From Patellaria atrata CBS 101060 (taxonomy: Eukaryota > Ascomycota > Dothideomycetes > Patellariales > Patellariaceae): a stretch of DNA of 64,000 bases. The translations under genes and the position numbers were made by a program. Location of the stretch: positions 841,701 to 905,700 of the forward strand of contig MU006097.1 of NCBI GenBank assembly GCA_010093705.1. Direction: 5' to 3'. Shown here piece by piece: positions 34,361-47,226 of this stretch. Under the pieces are notes generated by a model. That model worked only from the letters and a program-made list of their open reading frames with translations, was not told where the DNA came from and made no database searches. Each line of letters starts with the position of its first letter. Positions within the stretch are counted from its first letter, which is position 1.

Positions 34361-37300
34361 ATGAGATTTGGTCGAAATCTGCATAAGTATCGGATACCCG
34401 ATTGGGTGGACAGCTACGTGAAGTATGATGGAGTAAGGAGGGATATCAAGCTTCTGAAGACCTCCATAGTAAGAGGGAGCAAGTCGAACTCTCAGCGTAC
34501 CCATCATCCCATCCTGATTAAGTTATGTCGACTAATTAGATATTCAGACGTTGTAACTGAAATCAAGCAAGAACTTGAGCGAGTAGAATTATGCTACCAG
34601 AACACGTAGGACGTAATTCTGCGGAAGGAATCTGTTCTGCTGCAGAGCTACGCGCCCTTTCTTCCCCTCTCAAGCGCTCAGGACATCAGTAGCATTCAAG
34701 CCTATGACTACGAACTAAAGGAAATACTAGCTATTTAAATTGAACTACGAAGAGATATGCAGAAAATACAATAGTTTGGCCGAGTGAATGCGAATGCATT
34801 GGACAAAATACTTCAAAAGCTTTTAGACCTGGATCGTGGGCACAAAGTGGGATATCTTGAGGTCTACAGCCATGAAATTGCGTCTCATGTCCGATCTATA
34901 AAAGGATCAGCGGAAATTGAGGAAGTAATTCTACCATTGAAGGACAGAATCCGACTAAAGAGCGGCATGATAAAGGGGATCCCTCTTTTCCCAAGAGCTT
35001 TCGGTCGCCGGCACTCCATCGACCAGGACGACTCGTTCGAATTATGCTATAGCGCAATCGGCCATGATGATCCACATATTCTTAGTGATACCCTAAGTGT
35101 GTAATCGATACAAAATATTTTCAAGACGCCAGAAGGGAACCGTTCCTTTTGGATTTGTTTCACTACTCAACTCACGTAGAATCTCATAAGTGCAAAGATT
35201 ACCTCCTCAATTTACTTTTCCGAGGGTCGAAGACTTCAACGTCTGATTCACATTCAACATATGTACATCGACTTGTTACCTCTATTGGTCATATTGACGT
35301 TATCCACGAATGGGGCCACTGTGGACGATTTAATGTCGACCTTCAAGACGTTACCAGGTAAAAAAACAGCACTCCACGACTTTCTAGCTCAGCTTGATCC
35401 GGAGTCAAGCAAAGTACTCCTGCATAGAGACGAACTCGGTCGAACTTCACTCCATTACGCCGCCTAGTTTAGATTGGTGGATGCAGTCAAAGCCTTGCTT
35501 AAATATATTTGAAAGTGGGAACTTCTAAGTGAGCAAGTGAGCTTGCACTGTAGCACGTTCAAAGACTCTGAGGGCCATACGCCGTTGCACCTCGCCGTTA
35601 TCTATGATCATCCAGTTATCGTGAGAGACTTGCTATTGTTCTCTAGTCCATGGGATTCCGAGATTCTGAAAGATATTCTGACCATATCTATTCTCTCTGG
35701 TAACATTGAAATTTCGGAAATGCTAATAAAGTCAAAACTTACCTACTGCGTCCGAAAATCTGAAGAGACAGCGCTTTAAACAGCATCACGTTCAGGTTGC
35801 GCCGCTACCGTGAAACTCTTACTTGATACCAGACACAGACAAGAACTGAATGTTCCTAAACCAAGGTATAGCCTAACGCCACTGATGATAGCATGCATTT
35901 ATGGCCACTCAGACATTGTAGATATACTCCTCGCATCAGGCGCGGATCCGAAACCGATCGATCCTTTCAGTCTCTCAGCTCAAGACTATGCAGCGTATAG
36001 CGGTTTCTTGTCTATCGCTGGGAAGCTGCGATTATTTGAACGCGGCTTGCATAGTCGCACTCCGAACCATGGCCGAAGGATTGCTAAGCCTTTATGGCGT
36101 CCTAAGACTATCCCTCTAAGCAAGATATTCGTCAACCTGGGCACATTGAACACTAAGAAAAGGGTTGATACTGTAGATCTAGGTCCTTATTTACAGAGGT
36201 ACCCTACTAACCCATATCCTGAAACCAGCTTTTCAGTATCTATCTCTGGGATCGGAGCGGCAGGTTTTATTGAACCGATTCGGCTACCAATTCTAGATGA
36301 TCGAGGGAGTTTCCCTTCGCTCTTCTTAGCGGAGGAACTAGAAAACGCAAAGCTTGTATTTAACATTTCTCGTTTCACGGTCACTATGCTGGAACCTGGT
36401 AAACATATTGGCACTGCAATTGCTCTATTATCCAGCTTAAAGCAAGGACTAGGCGCAGATCGCGAGAGCTCTATACGAGATTATACTATTCCAATATACG
36501 GAAATGAGACGATGTGCTTTATGGCACCCTCAGCTTTGGCTTTATCATTGTGAGGCTATTCCAAACACTGACTCCCTTCCCATATACAACGGAGGAAATT
36601 TGGGCTCCAGCTAGGCCAGCACCTATAGTTGGACATAGAGGTAGTACGAAATCAACATAGTGACGTTTAAATTAATCATTATGTTAGGAATCGGGCAAAA
36701 CTTCCCTATTATTTCGCGACTGCAGAGAGGAGAAAATACGATAGAGGTTAATGAAGCTTTGCAATTGAGAGTGCTGAATCCACTAAGAGTTTCAACTAGC
36801 TCTTCCTTATTGTAATTAATTTGGGATTATCCTATGTGGAGGTAATGATTTTTCACTGTAATCATATGTAATTGAGCTAAATTCGAACCTAGTGCGGTTG
36901 GAACTCGTATTATCATTTTAAAATTCGTTATATTAATCAGAGAAAAGATGTCTAGTTAACCAGAGACCACGTACCCGTCATCTACCACGATCTCCTCGTC
37001 AGTGAGATCGACGCAGACATTGCCACACAGGCTCTCACCTTCGCTCAGGTAAACAACACCCTTTAAATTCATTCCCTTCATTAACATGACATCAAATATA
37101 TAGTTCATGTATATTAATAAATCATAAGCCCCGCGAGACTTCCCATCGACGAATTTAAAAAAAATCCATAATACCCTAGAGCCGATCCGAAAGATGCGCT
37201 CACAATCTCTGAACTCGGTCAAGGATAGGAGCACACAAGACTTCGTAGACCGGATGAAAACGGCTTTCGACTATCAAAAGAAAGATTTTAAGGGAAATAC

Positions 37301-37860
37301 TAGGGGGAGTCACATCCATGCATCGTTTGCCACTTTAAAAGAGCTGCTGTGCTCACTTTCAGAGTACGTGGGTATTAATATCGAACCCAGTGAGTTCGAA
37401 ATGAAAGATAGAAGAACTCAGCCACGATGAGAGCGCTGATAGAGTATAGAATATACCATCCTTTAGGAAGCAGAGGACTGGAAAATGGATCTCTTTGGGA
37501 TAGAGCTAAACACCTTCGTCGACGCCATCCTGGAGAAGGTTTACGCTTTTGGAGGAAGAAGAGAAATCGTTTTCACATCCTTCTATTGCACAAGCAGCGA
37601 GCTTACCCGGTTCTCTTCCTCGACGAGTCAGGAGTTTCTCCGATAGGGGATGTCAGAGCGAGCAGTCTTCCAGAAGCAATCCATTTCGCGCGTTGCTAGA
37701 AGCTACTCGGGATTGTCATGTCTTTCGAGCCTTTTGTCATGAGTCCTACGTCGGTGGATAAAGTCAAGGAAGCCGAACTTGTTTGTGCTACCTTCGGGAT
37801 CATGAATGAGGACCCAATCAATGCCAAGGTATGAGCAGGAGCTGAATTAGTTGTTCACGG
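34361..37860 (+). pseudogene. GDE1-like: Decayed SPX-ankyrin-C2-GDPD gene (GDE1/PHO81 family)
   Basis: All domains of a fungal glycerophosphocholine phosphodiesterase-like protein can be followed rightwards. SPX: RFGRNLHKYRIPDWVDSYVK at 34364, then ELRRDM and FGRVNANALDKILQKLLDLD. Ankyrins: LGRTSLHYAA (35435), EGHTPLHLAVIYDHPVIVRD (35570), SLTPLMIACIYGHSDIVDIL (35870). C2-like part: FVNLGTLNTKKRVDTVDLGP to about 36550. GDPD: IVGHRG (36625), RGENTIEVNEA (about 36735), HVPVIYHDLLVSEID (36968), QDFVDRMKTAFDYQKKDFKG (37235), NTFVDAILEKVYAFGGRREI (37513), PVLFLDESGVSPIGDVRASS (37610), LLGIVMSFEPFVMSPTSVDK (37703). Stops lie in the SPX part at 34607, 34736 and 34772, others at 35102, 35465 and beyond, and the GDPD part needs several frame changes plus an AT-rich 170-base insert before 36960. 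No functional enzyme is possible. The family hydrolyses glycerophosphocholine for phosphate and choline scavenging. Confidence 0.88.
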
Positions 37861-37880
37861 AGGGAGGAGTGGTGACGTTC

Positions 37881-37971
37881 AAGGCTGCGCACGAACTAGT
37901 TCTAACTAGTACTGATTACTAAGGCTGCTGGCCTGACGGACAAACCAGGTTAGTTCTTGAACTAGTACTGA
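37881..37971 (+). repeat. Imperfect local direct repeat
   Basis: AAGGCTGC ... AACTAGTACTGA occurs at 37881-37915 and again, with a 14-base longer spacer, at 37921-37971. The element also contains the palindrome GAACTAGTTC. It lies just past the end of the GDE1-like pseudogene and may be a small duplication. Confidence 0.5.
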
Positions 37972-38218
37972 CTCTAGTTAATGGTTCCTTTTCTTCTCTC
38001 AACATCACACCTCCGCTCCCATTATCATTTACGTCTGGGGATATGGATCCTTAGATTGTCCGATAAGCTAAGAGATTACCCTCTATATCGATAAATTTTC
38101 AATTATCTCATCACAAGGTCAAAGCGAGCGCAATTCGCAGATGGAACAAAGGATTGAGTATTGATAACGAAGATGATATGATATCAAATTAATAAGATGA
38201 GAAAAGCCACATGACACC

Positions 38219-40108
38219 CTATGCAAGCCAGAACCAGAACCTCTCAAGCCAATTTCTCGGGATTCGCTCAGGCCAAACCTCAGCATCAAGGGCTGCCTTA
38301 CCGGTCCAAATATCAGCTTCGCTAGATTTGACAAATGATGAACGCTTCCAGACTCTGTAGAGGAGGTACAAGCAGAAATAGATAGGAAGACCGATATATG
38401 CGGTCAGGAAGTCGTCGATTAACCATCTCCCCTTTGTGAAAACGGCAAACCCATTGAAGATGATGATCATCGAGAAGAAGATAAGAGCGAACCAGGCGGT
38501 GTATGGCTGGAATGGAGTCTTGTAAACAAGTGAGTCACGGCTGACACCCTGAACTTCAAGGGCTTTCTTGAAGCGCAGGTACGCAATGCAAATCGAGCAC
38601 CATGTTAGGAGCTGCGCAATTGTGGTAATATTTGCTAACCAGATGAAAACATTGTTGGCACCAGCAGAGACGCACAGGTATGTGAGCAGAGAAACTGACG
38701 ATGTGATACCAACGCAGTAGTACGGTACACCGCGCTTTGAGCACTTCAGCAAAAACTTCGGTGCATGGCCGTTCTGCGCAACCGCGAAGAGGTAGCGGGA
38801 GCCCGTGTAGAGGAACGCATTGCCCGAAGACGTTGCAGAGGTCAATATGACGGCATTAATGATTGAGGGTAGAGCTGGGATGCCAGCGCGGTAAATGGCA
38901 ATGACCCACGGGGAGCGGGCAGCACCAGCACCGCCTTTCAAAAGTTTTTCCTCGTTTGAAGGAACTAGGACCCCTATAGCGAGTGATCCGAGGACATAGA
39001 AGAACAGAATACGCCAGAAAACTCGACGGACTGCCTTGGGAATGTTGCGCTTTGGATCTGCGGCTTCACCAGCAGCCACTGCCACCATCTCGACACCACC
39101 GTAACTAAAGGCGGCGTTGATGAGAGTTTTGAACAAACCGAGAAAGCGACCAGAGTCTCCAGTATCTATATATTCTTTCATAGCCCCAGGATTCTTCCAA
39201 TATCGGAATCCCAGTCTGTCACGGCTCGGCCCACCTCCAAGGTCCAGAATCAGAGCCAGAATGAGCAGGCCAACGATGGTAATGATCTTGATACTAGCAA
39301 ATATGAACTCAGCTTCGCCGTATATTGATACTGCAAAGATGTTTAAGAATATAATGATAACAATGATGATGCTGATCCAAGCGGCAATGTTGATTTCCTC
39401 ATTCCAGAATTGGATGACTACAGCTGCGGCACTTATCTAAAAGGATTGTGAGCAAACGTTCTGTACCACCAAAAAAAGCCTATTACTAACCTCGACACAG
39501 AGGATGATACTTGACGCATACCAATTATTCCAACCAACTGCAAATCCCATTGCAGGGTCTACGTATCGAGCACAGTATTGGGGGATGGCACCTGGGAGAG
39601 GAAGATATGTGCACATTTCACCAAGACACATCATCATTCCGTAGATTGCTAGACCGGTGAATGAGTAACCGAGAAGGACGGAGAGCGGCCCAGATGTAGC
39701 AAAAGCACTACCGATACCAAGGAACAGACCGGTTCCGATGGTTCCACCTAATGCGATAAACTGGATGTGCCTGGACTTGAGACTGAATGGGATGTTAGAC
39801 ATACGGAATTCCCCATATCTGAAGCATTATCCACTGCTATATTACTCCTAGCCCACAGTACGCTTACATCGTCAAAAGGTGCTACTAAGCAACAGTACGA
39901 ACCAGAAGATTGTACAGTACAGTTGCGCGACCGATCATAGGGAAATGCCCACTTACCCTCTCGCAACATAACCATATTCCTCAGCCGTTTGGACGTCTCC
40001 GTACAGATCAGTAGCCTCGTTGATGGCGACATCTTTTCTATTTGCGACGATATGTTCCTCAGTGGGCGACTCTGTACCGACTGTGTATTGATTCTTCTCC
40101 TCGTCCAT
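38219..40108 (-). CDS. Amino-acid permease (fungal YAT/AAP family)
   Basis: Three exons (40108-39957, 39782-39491, 39436-38219) with introns of 174 and 54 bases join to 553 residues. The start is the ATG at 40108; a cytosolic N-terminus of about 55 residues ends EEYGYVARG and flows into LKSRHIQFIALGGTIGTGLF, the conserved first helix of fungal amino-acid permeases (GGTIGTGLF contacts substrate). About 12 helices follow; other hallmarks are AFSYGGVEMVAVAAGEAADP in helix 6, RILFFYVLGSLAIGVLVP, and SGNAFLYTGSRYLFAVAQNG. The C-terminus ends NWLERFWFWLA. It is an H+-coupled plasma-membrane importer of amino acids; broad (Gap1/Agp-like) or proline-type specificity cannot be told. Intact, between a pseudogene and an empty 2.4 kb. 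Confidence 0.93.
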
Positions 40109-42483
40109 AATAGAATGACGGATATTTCGCCCAATAGCGTGAAGATTTGCTAGAGATATTAACCCAGGAAGATACACGCGGAGAGCGTCTGTTCACGACT
40201 TTCCAGAGAGGAGAACCTGTGATACCGCTTCCACTCGGGTTGTCACGCTACTCTTATATCTGTGATACATCATCTCTAGTCGCGGAGGCCTGGAATACAC
40301 CCCAATGCTTTCTTCTAAGAGCTATCTGCATGCTTGCCTGGGCACTGAGAATAGATGAATGGTCTGGATTATAAAGAATACTATTCACAACCACTCAGAG
40401 CTCTCGTTTTCTGCATGGAAATAGCGAGGATTAAGCAGCCTTTCAGTGCGATGTGATAAAAGGTCTCTGATGTGCGTCCAATAAGTGGGTGATGCTGGCG
40501 ACCCTGTCCACAATCTGGTAAACAACTGCATACAGTTCACTCGGCGGATTCAGCATATTTTGTGCAACACCGGTGGGTTGGCACGCGATGCCGCGAGGCT
40601 GCAATGCGGGTCTGGTTCGTCTAATGGAAAGGCAAATATATGTCCACCCACGCTTGCTGTGCCTGCTCAAGCTATATGATTTCCCTTTCAAGAACGTGGC
40701 CCGGACAGCTAGACAGGTGTGACTTGCATCCTTCATTTCCTCTATTCTTTACTATGCAGGACCTTTCACGATATCCTTTGTATGAGAAGGACAATTTACG
40801 CGTAAACTCAATGGAATGATCAAATACTGTGGTGGGATTAAGCGTTCATTCCAAAAACAAGGGTGGTACCCATTCGTCAAGCAACTTGGCCTTGAGGTCT
40901 TGTGAAAGGAAAAGAGAGAGCTAAGCGCCAACAAGAATTGGCGAAGAGATATGCTTTGGAGCATCAAAGTTGCCGAGAACGCCCAGCTTCCTCTATTGGC
41001 TTATCACTACCTTATCGGGTCCCCAAATCATGCCAACAACAGGACATGAGGAAGCACGATTTCGTCCTACTAAGGATGTTATCGCAGCTAGAAGCTTGGT
41101 AAATGTTCTCGAATTATACTGCGTACAATGTGGTGTGAGTGACATGTACACGAGATTTCGTCCGTCTAGGAGAATAGTGCGTCTCTGATAGAACTCCAAG
41201 CTGATCAGAGTTGATAGGGATAGTAAGTGAATTACCGAGCGATCAAACTTTGTAAACAATCATATTCAAGAATGCAAAGTCAAGTAGATTGTGACCTTTA
41301 TTAACCGGCTCTCACCACCACCACCAATGCACCTCCAAAGCATAAATTGATATCAAGGAAGAGATTGTGCACCAAACACTGAACTCGGCTTGCCGATACC
41401 CAGAAGGCTCCGATCCCTGCTCTGCAATAGTTGTGAAGCAGAGAGACACGGACAAGGCTATTGAGGTTGGGCTTCCGGATCGGGAATAGCACTCGCAGAA
41501 TCATCGCATATCAACCAATTTGAAGTTACCAAAGGCAGTTCCCGCTCAGCTTGGCCAAGGACACAATGCATATATGGTTGGGCCTCGATCCTCTTACTCG
41601 GTTGGTGGAAACTCTGGGGCCGACGATGCACGTTTTCTGTGGAACCGGTCATGGAGCAGTCATCCGGTTGTGAAACCTCGTACATGTATGTGGGCTTCTT
41701 AGCAGTGTTGCACATGTGTAAAACTATTAAGAACGTATATCATCGAATGAATGACCATTCCGCATGTTATTCCCAATGCTATGTTCAGATTGTAGTAGAT
41801 TGGTGATGGAACGACTCAACCATAATCCGCACCATCGCAGCGAGGGTTTTACTTCAATCCTAAGCAGTATCTTCACTTGGACTGGCGTGATATAATCCCT
41901 CAGAACAAATTCCTCATTCGCCCGTGGACTTTCGAAAGTTTATTGACAGCCCAGAACGCAGCCATGAAACCTCGGGATGGGATATTAGTGGCCATCAAGC
42001 TATACTCTACTACCTGGATTTGGAAGTTGAATCGAGGAGTCCATGTACCGCATAAAATAGACGCATATTCGGTAAGCAGAGCTTGTGGGGAGGGTACAGG
42101 CGGTAATTTCCTGACAATCTACTATACTTCTTGAATGGAATCAAGTAGATGCATCACTGAGAATGTATGGCTTTATGCTCTACTACGATACTCCTCCAGT
42201 TTAGATTACTAAAATCATCGGTTGTCGTCTCCTCGCCCTCAGTTCATCATCAAAGCATCACTGAGAGCTTAGATGTACAAGTCCGGATCTCATAATTGTC
42301 ATGGGGATGTCCCTTTACCACCAGTGTTTGGCTTGCACTCACAGCCAAAGACTTTCTTGGACGTATCTCTATAGGAGGATTGAATAACGAAATGTCGTAT
42401 AATTAGTGCTTTTGTTCTCCTATACGCCTCCTATAGACGGGAGGACATCTCTCATTCAGTGCTTTCGGGTCTCCAGAGCTTCT
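40109..42483. other. Intergenic, 2.4 kb, no gene recognised
   Basis: Frames of 60-97 codons overlap on both strands and have no known motifs. The 85-codon frame at 41877-42134 (with KFLIRPWTFESLLTAQNAAM) looks mildly protein-like but I cannot identify it. Promoter of the permease lies next to 40108. Confidence 0.4.
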
Positions 42484-44841
42484 TTAGATGATGGTAATTG
42501 TGTATCTCCCGTCACTCGTACATCCCTGCGAAGGCACTCTGCAGGAAGCGCATCTTTTCACCAGTGATGATAATACACGATACGCGGGATCTCTACGGTT
42601 GAAAGGCCCATCTTGTTTAACGTCTCTTAAGAACTCTGGTAGCTCTTCTGGAAGTAATTTGCCGAATTGCGGGAGACTTTCCTCTTCCCAAACAGGATAC
42701 TGGTTCTTTGGAACTTGTAGATGGCCTGATTCGTCGAGCTTCTGATTCCTGTTTGGCCAAAATATCGTGTAACCCATACCAATGCGCTGATAAATACCTT
42801 TACTTGGTGCTATTGCTTCAATTAGAAGAAAGTAAATAGAAGATTCCCAGATATCTTGAAATGTACCATGACGGGTACGCGCGGAAAAAAGAGGAAGCAT
42901 GTAGCATTCCATTGTTCTCCTGAATTCCGGTCGCCGTCGATAGCGTAAGTTGATATCTTCAGTATCGAACTTAGTGTGAAACATAATTCGACCCTCTGAA
43001 CACCCTAAGTATTTACCCTCATACATAGGATTATCAACGCTATTTCTCAAGACCCAAGGGTATTCGGAATCCCTAAAGTTGATGAAGTCGGACCAAGTTA
43101 GACCGAACTCATCTGACGCGTTGTTTCCGTAGCCTATGGGAAACATCCATCCAGTCAACCGAAGCGAAGATTCTTTTATCTGACCAAACAAATTAGTCCC
43201 AGAAGGTGTTACGTGCGCATCAATGAACTCCACCAGCCGTTGGTGATCAGTCTGGTAGTTGTAGCGAAGTGGTGCATCAAAACGAGCCCAAGACCAAGAA
43301 GGCGCACGATCATTCCAAGCGATTTTCGGATAATATATAAGACCCCACGCAAGATCTCTTTCGAGAGTTTCATTCCATAGGCCAGCTAGATATGATGATT
43401 TGGAGATTTGATGGACAACTCTAGCCACTCCCGAAATAGCAACTAGTTTATCGTCGGCAATAGTTAACTGAGTATTGCTGTAGTATTCCACGATTGTCTG
43501 CCAGATATCCGAGTAATTGGTAGACGACAAAGCTTTCAGAGACCCTAGAGTATCAGGCTTGAGGGTAAGATCCTCGCGTCCTATGAGAGATCTGAATCCA
43601 CGGAAATGAGAAGGAACCATAGAACAATCTAAAATCTCCGAACTAAGCTCTTCAGCACACTCGAAATACACCAAAGACTTTGTGAAGCTTATATTTCTTC
43701 TCGCTAGGAGTCGTTCCTGGCATACCCAACCTCGACGGTACAACGGTTCCTCATCGAGCTTGTCGAACAGAAGTATATCCGTGTGCCGTCTGGTGACCTC
43801 GTTAGCTCGTTTTCTACCAGATAAATGCACTCGGTGAGGCCAAATTGTAGTAGGATCTCGGTCGTAGAAGAGTCCTTCCAAGCTGTTGGTAGCACAAGTT
43901 GCAGCAATATTGCAGAAGCTATTTTGGTATATCAGGTCCATTAGGCCACTCTCGTAGTCCCAATCCTCTGCCGAGTCTTGGATAATGCACTATTATTATT
44001 GTGTCAACTAGTTATCCTAAGATCAACTGTTCAACAAACTTCCAGTTTCAATGAAACCTCTTCTTACCAGCGAATCAATCCACAAATACTGGATTCCCAA
44101 CTTAATCGTACATTCAACGGCATCAATGTACTTACGCGGTGCTAATTTTACTGGGATACGCATGCTGTACTCAGCAAGACTTTGTTTTGTGAGCTTCAAG
44201 TGCTGATCATTACCCCATCGATGACTCAGTGTGGTATATGGGCTTCGAACGCGGTTCTCACTGGTCGAGACTAATCGAAGTGTCACCCTCGTCCCCTCTC
44301 GCCCAATCTCTATCAATCTTGTCGGTACCCAGTCATTCGATTCCCGGCAAACTTCATGAGAACTCTCGCAGTTTTTAATGCGGCCGGTTATATACTTCCA
44401 AACTTCCTGTGAATCTGTCCTATAAGAAGGCTTTTGCAGCTCGCGATCAGAGGCTACCCTTATGACGAACTCGCAATAGTCATTATTTTGCAGTGAGTAT
44501 ATAATAACAACAACGCTAAGAGATCGCCGAGCTCGCGTCTCCAGCTGCATATTCGCAAGGTTGGTAGGAGAGACTTCGAGAAACTCCTGATTCCACCTTG
44601 GGGGGGAGGATTTCATATGATGTAAGATCTGCATACACCACCAACATCTACTCTGAATGCCATTTACGAGCTCTGCTGAATTGCGGTGGAGAATCGTTCC
44701 TTCTTCTTTAAGAAGGTAATAGAGAGCAATCTTGTCGAAGATGGGCAGTTCCCATATTGTTTGGCACCGCTCACATTCCTTCCCTAATGTAAAATCTCCA
44801 TCATTGGGTAGTTCTTCAACTAATTTAGTGGAGGATTCCAT
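42484..44841 (-). CDS. HET-domain (heterokaryon incompatibility) protein
   Basis: Exon 1 (44841-44068) and exon 2 (43989-42484), joined in phase 0 across a 78-base intron (GTAAGA donor, TAG acceptor), encode 759 residues. The start is the first ATG. Residues 195-350 form the HET domain: YTTLSHRWG about 202-210, then KYIDAVECTIKLGIQYLWID with SLCIIQDSAEDWDYESGLMD across the junction, followed by IYQNSFCNIAATCA. The first 190 residues carry Cys-rich motifs (CERCQTIW; CWWC) common upstream of HET domains in this class. The C-terminal 400 residues (RGWVCQERLLARRNISF, WQTIVEYYSNTQLTIADDKL) match the standard HET C-terminal region. Such proteins act in allorecognition or related cell-death responses; the partner is unknown. 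No lesion seen. Confidence 0.9.
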
Positions 44842-45996
44842 AGATATATGTAGAAATATACACCACTCCGTGTCCGAGATCGTCAGGTTCAATAATACGT
44901 CTAAGTTCAGACCATCTTAGTTTGAAAAGTTCTACTATGATGAGACTTTTTTGTAAGATATCAAGACCAAAAAGGTGAAAGATGGCGCAAGGCTCGGAAA
45001 AGATAAGTAGTCTTGGATTCGACCTTACTCGATTAGGATTGACCCTCAGCCTTGCAGACTTCCAGAAACTTCAACTGTTACTATACTCGGCTTTGAAGCC
45101 TACGCAATGAGGTCTCAACGTTCAGAAATGAATCATTCATAAGAGCCCAAAGCATGACTCGGGACACCTTATATTTAGAAATTGCGGTGAGTTCCTAACG
45201 CTAGTTCTAAACCCACGACGGAGAATCTCCCCCGCTATGTTCGCCTTGGTCCCTACAGGCTAGTCTGGACCGTACAACTTTTTTATTAGGGACTGCATGT
45301 AGCGCTCACCATGCACTTCAAAGGGTTAATAGTTTTCCAGTGGGCTAGAGTTTAGCCTCACTGTCCATAAGTAACTTGGTGGGAGAAAAAGCTGTTCAGC
45401 CTTGCGAATCAGTGCCCTAAATTAGACTACGAGACCGCCCTCGGGGGCAGATCTTGTTTGCATTGTTAAGCGATGGAACCCAAAGATACCGAAATATCCT
45501 CTAGGTATCTGCTCCTCGTTGCCGAGCAACAACCACAAATCCTCTTTAGGTTTTGATCTGATGACCACTTTTCGAGATAGAGTCGTGACGCTGCAACCAA
45601 TGGAGAGTCCTCTCGGTTGTCCTCGGTTATTTGCCGAGTTTGGGGATGTATACTGTTGTAGATTCATATTGTAATAGAGGAAGTGGTTTGTGAGATTAAT
45701 TTGCAACGCCAATTAAGCTCATATATTCGGTTTCGGAAGGGATTCGGTACGTTCCGATGATGGTAATATCTGTTCTATTCCAGGTCTTAGTAATGAGTAG
45801 TGGAAGGATTGTTCCCGCATATTAGATATACGGACCCAAAACCAAGGGGTCCATTTACCTCAACAACGGGGTACCCGGTGGCGCATACTGAGATATTGTA
45901 GCAAGGAAGAATGCCTCGGGTATTGCAAATATCATATGAGAAGAAGTTCAAGCTAGAGCGAGTAACAATGCTGTGCTCTGTAAATGATCGGGATAT
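44842..45996. other. Intergenic, no gene seen
   Basis: A 96-codon frame on the minus strand (45422-45712) lacks recognisable features. The last few hundred bases are 3' region of the MFAP1 gene. Confidence 0.45.
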
Positions 45997-47226
45997 TCAG
46001 TCTTCGACCCTTGGCCTCTTACCGTCCCGAACTGTCTCATCACCGTATCTCTTCCTTTCTCCAATAGGTTTGGCATTGGCCCCAGTAGCCCCTCCACCTT
46101 GATATCCTTTGTCCGGCTTAAACCTATCATCATCCATATAGTCATTCTTTGCTCCTTTTCGATCCCCAAATTCTCCCCACCTTCCCGTGTCTTCCGACCT
46201 CAAGTCTTTATATCTAGTCCTTCCTTTCTTTCCCAATTTCGTCATATCCCTAATTTGCATGTACTGCGGTAATAGCTCACGGTTAACATCGTCCGCAAAT
46301 TTTGCTCCTGCTATCTCCCGCCTATCCAAACCTTGCTCCTTGGCGTCGTCCTGAAAAAAAGCCCCTTTATGGAAGTACTTTTGCATATATCCCATCTTTC
46401 CCCTATCCCCTTGCTCTTCTCGTTGTTTCTTCAGGAATTCGCGATCTTCCGCTTCCCGTTCCGCGGGAGTGAGGTTCTTCCGTCGCTCAATTTCGGCGAT
46501 CTGGGCTTCCTCCTGTTCGATCTTTTCTCTCTCTCGTTTGACACGCCGTAATTCACGTAACTTCCAGGCTGCACGTTCAGCCTCCACATCCAGTCCATCG
46601 GTATCGTCAACCGCCTCTGCATCCAAAACATCCTCGTCATTGTCCCACTGCTTTTTCCCCGCAGCCTTTGCTGCAGCATTTTTCTCCAGCTGCTCCTGTA
46701 CTACCGCATCGGCTTTCGCTTTCCGCTTTGCTTCCTCTTCCGCGTATTTATCCTCTTCTGATTTACCGTTGGGCGCTGAGACCCCATTCATCTTCCGCTG
46801 ATCCTTCTTAACAAACACAGGCCTCAGCATCTTTCGTCTAGCCGCGCCATCATCGCTGCTACTCTCCTCATCGCTCTCACTCTCCTCTCCACTTTCACTT
46901 CCATCCTCTTCGGAGCCCTCTTCACTATCTTCTGTCTCAAACCCTTCCTCCTCCTTCGCTTTGGCAATTCTCTTAGCTTCTAACCGCGCCGCTTCTTGTG
47001 CAGCTGCTTGCTCCCTTCGTGCATTGAGATCAACGTTCTTGAGATTATTTGATAGGGCTTTTGCCGAGGGGAATGATGTAGCTTTAGGAGCAGACGCGGT
47101 GGGTTTCTGTTGAGCTTCCTCTTCGGATTCTTCTTCCTCGGAGGTTTCTGGTTCTGGTGCGACGGGTTTACCAGCTCGGTATCGAGCTGGCATAACAGGG
47201 TTGGGGCGCATTGTTTTGGGAGGCAT
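45997..47226 (-). CDS. MFAP1-like: MFAP1-family splicing factor
   Basis: A single-exon gene of 409 residues from an ATG at 47226 to TGA at 45999-45997. The N-terminal half is disordered and highly acidic (EPETSEEEESEEEAQQ; SEEGSEEDGSESGEES). The C-terminal half is the micro-fibrillar-associated protein 1 domain: a long charged helix (REREKIEQEEAQIAEIERRK) followed by the conserved block MGYMQKYFHKGAFFQDDAKE, then RYKDLRSEDTGRWGEFGD and a basic tail. Despite its name, the family belongs to the spliceosome (B complex, with Prp38) and acts in the nucleus in pre-mRNA splicing. Length and domain placement are normal for fungi. No introns or lesions. Confidence 0.94.
   Translation of the reverse strand: MPPKTMRPNPVMPARYRAGKPVAPEPETSEEEESEEEAQQKPTASAPKATSFPSAKALSNNLKNVDLNARREQAAAQEAARLEAKRIAKAKEEEGFETEDSEEGSEEDGSESGEESESDEESSSDDGAARRKMLRPVFVKKDQRKMNGVSAPNGKSEEDKYAEEEAKRKAKADAVVQEQLEKNAAAKAAGKKQWDNDEDVLDAEAVDDTDGLDVEAERAAWKLRELRRVKREREKIEQEEAQIAEIERRKNLTPAEREAEDREFLKKQREEQGDRGKMGYMQKYFHKGAFFQDDAKEQGLDRREIAGAKFADDVNRELLPQYMQIRDMTKLGKKGRTRYKDLRSEDTGRWGEFGDRKGAKNDYMDDDRFKPDKGYQGGGATGANAKPIGERKRYGDETVRDGKRPRVED

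Noticed and set aside
41877-42134. 85-codon frame with KFLIRPWTFESLLTAQ
   Set aside because: No ATG-context support, domain or neighbours in frame; it might be a relic but is not supportable.
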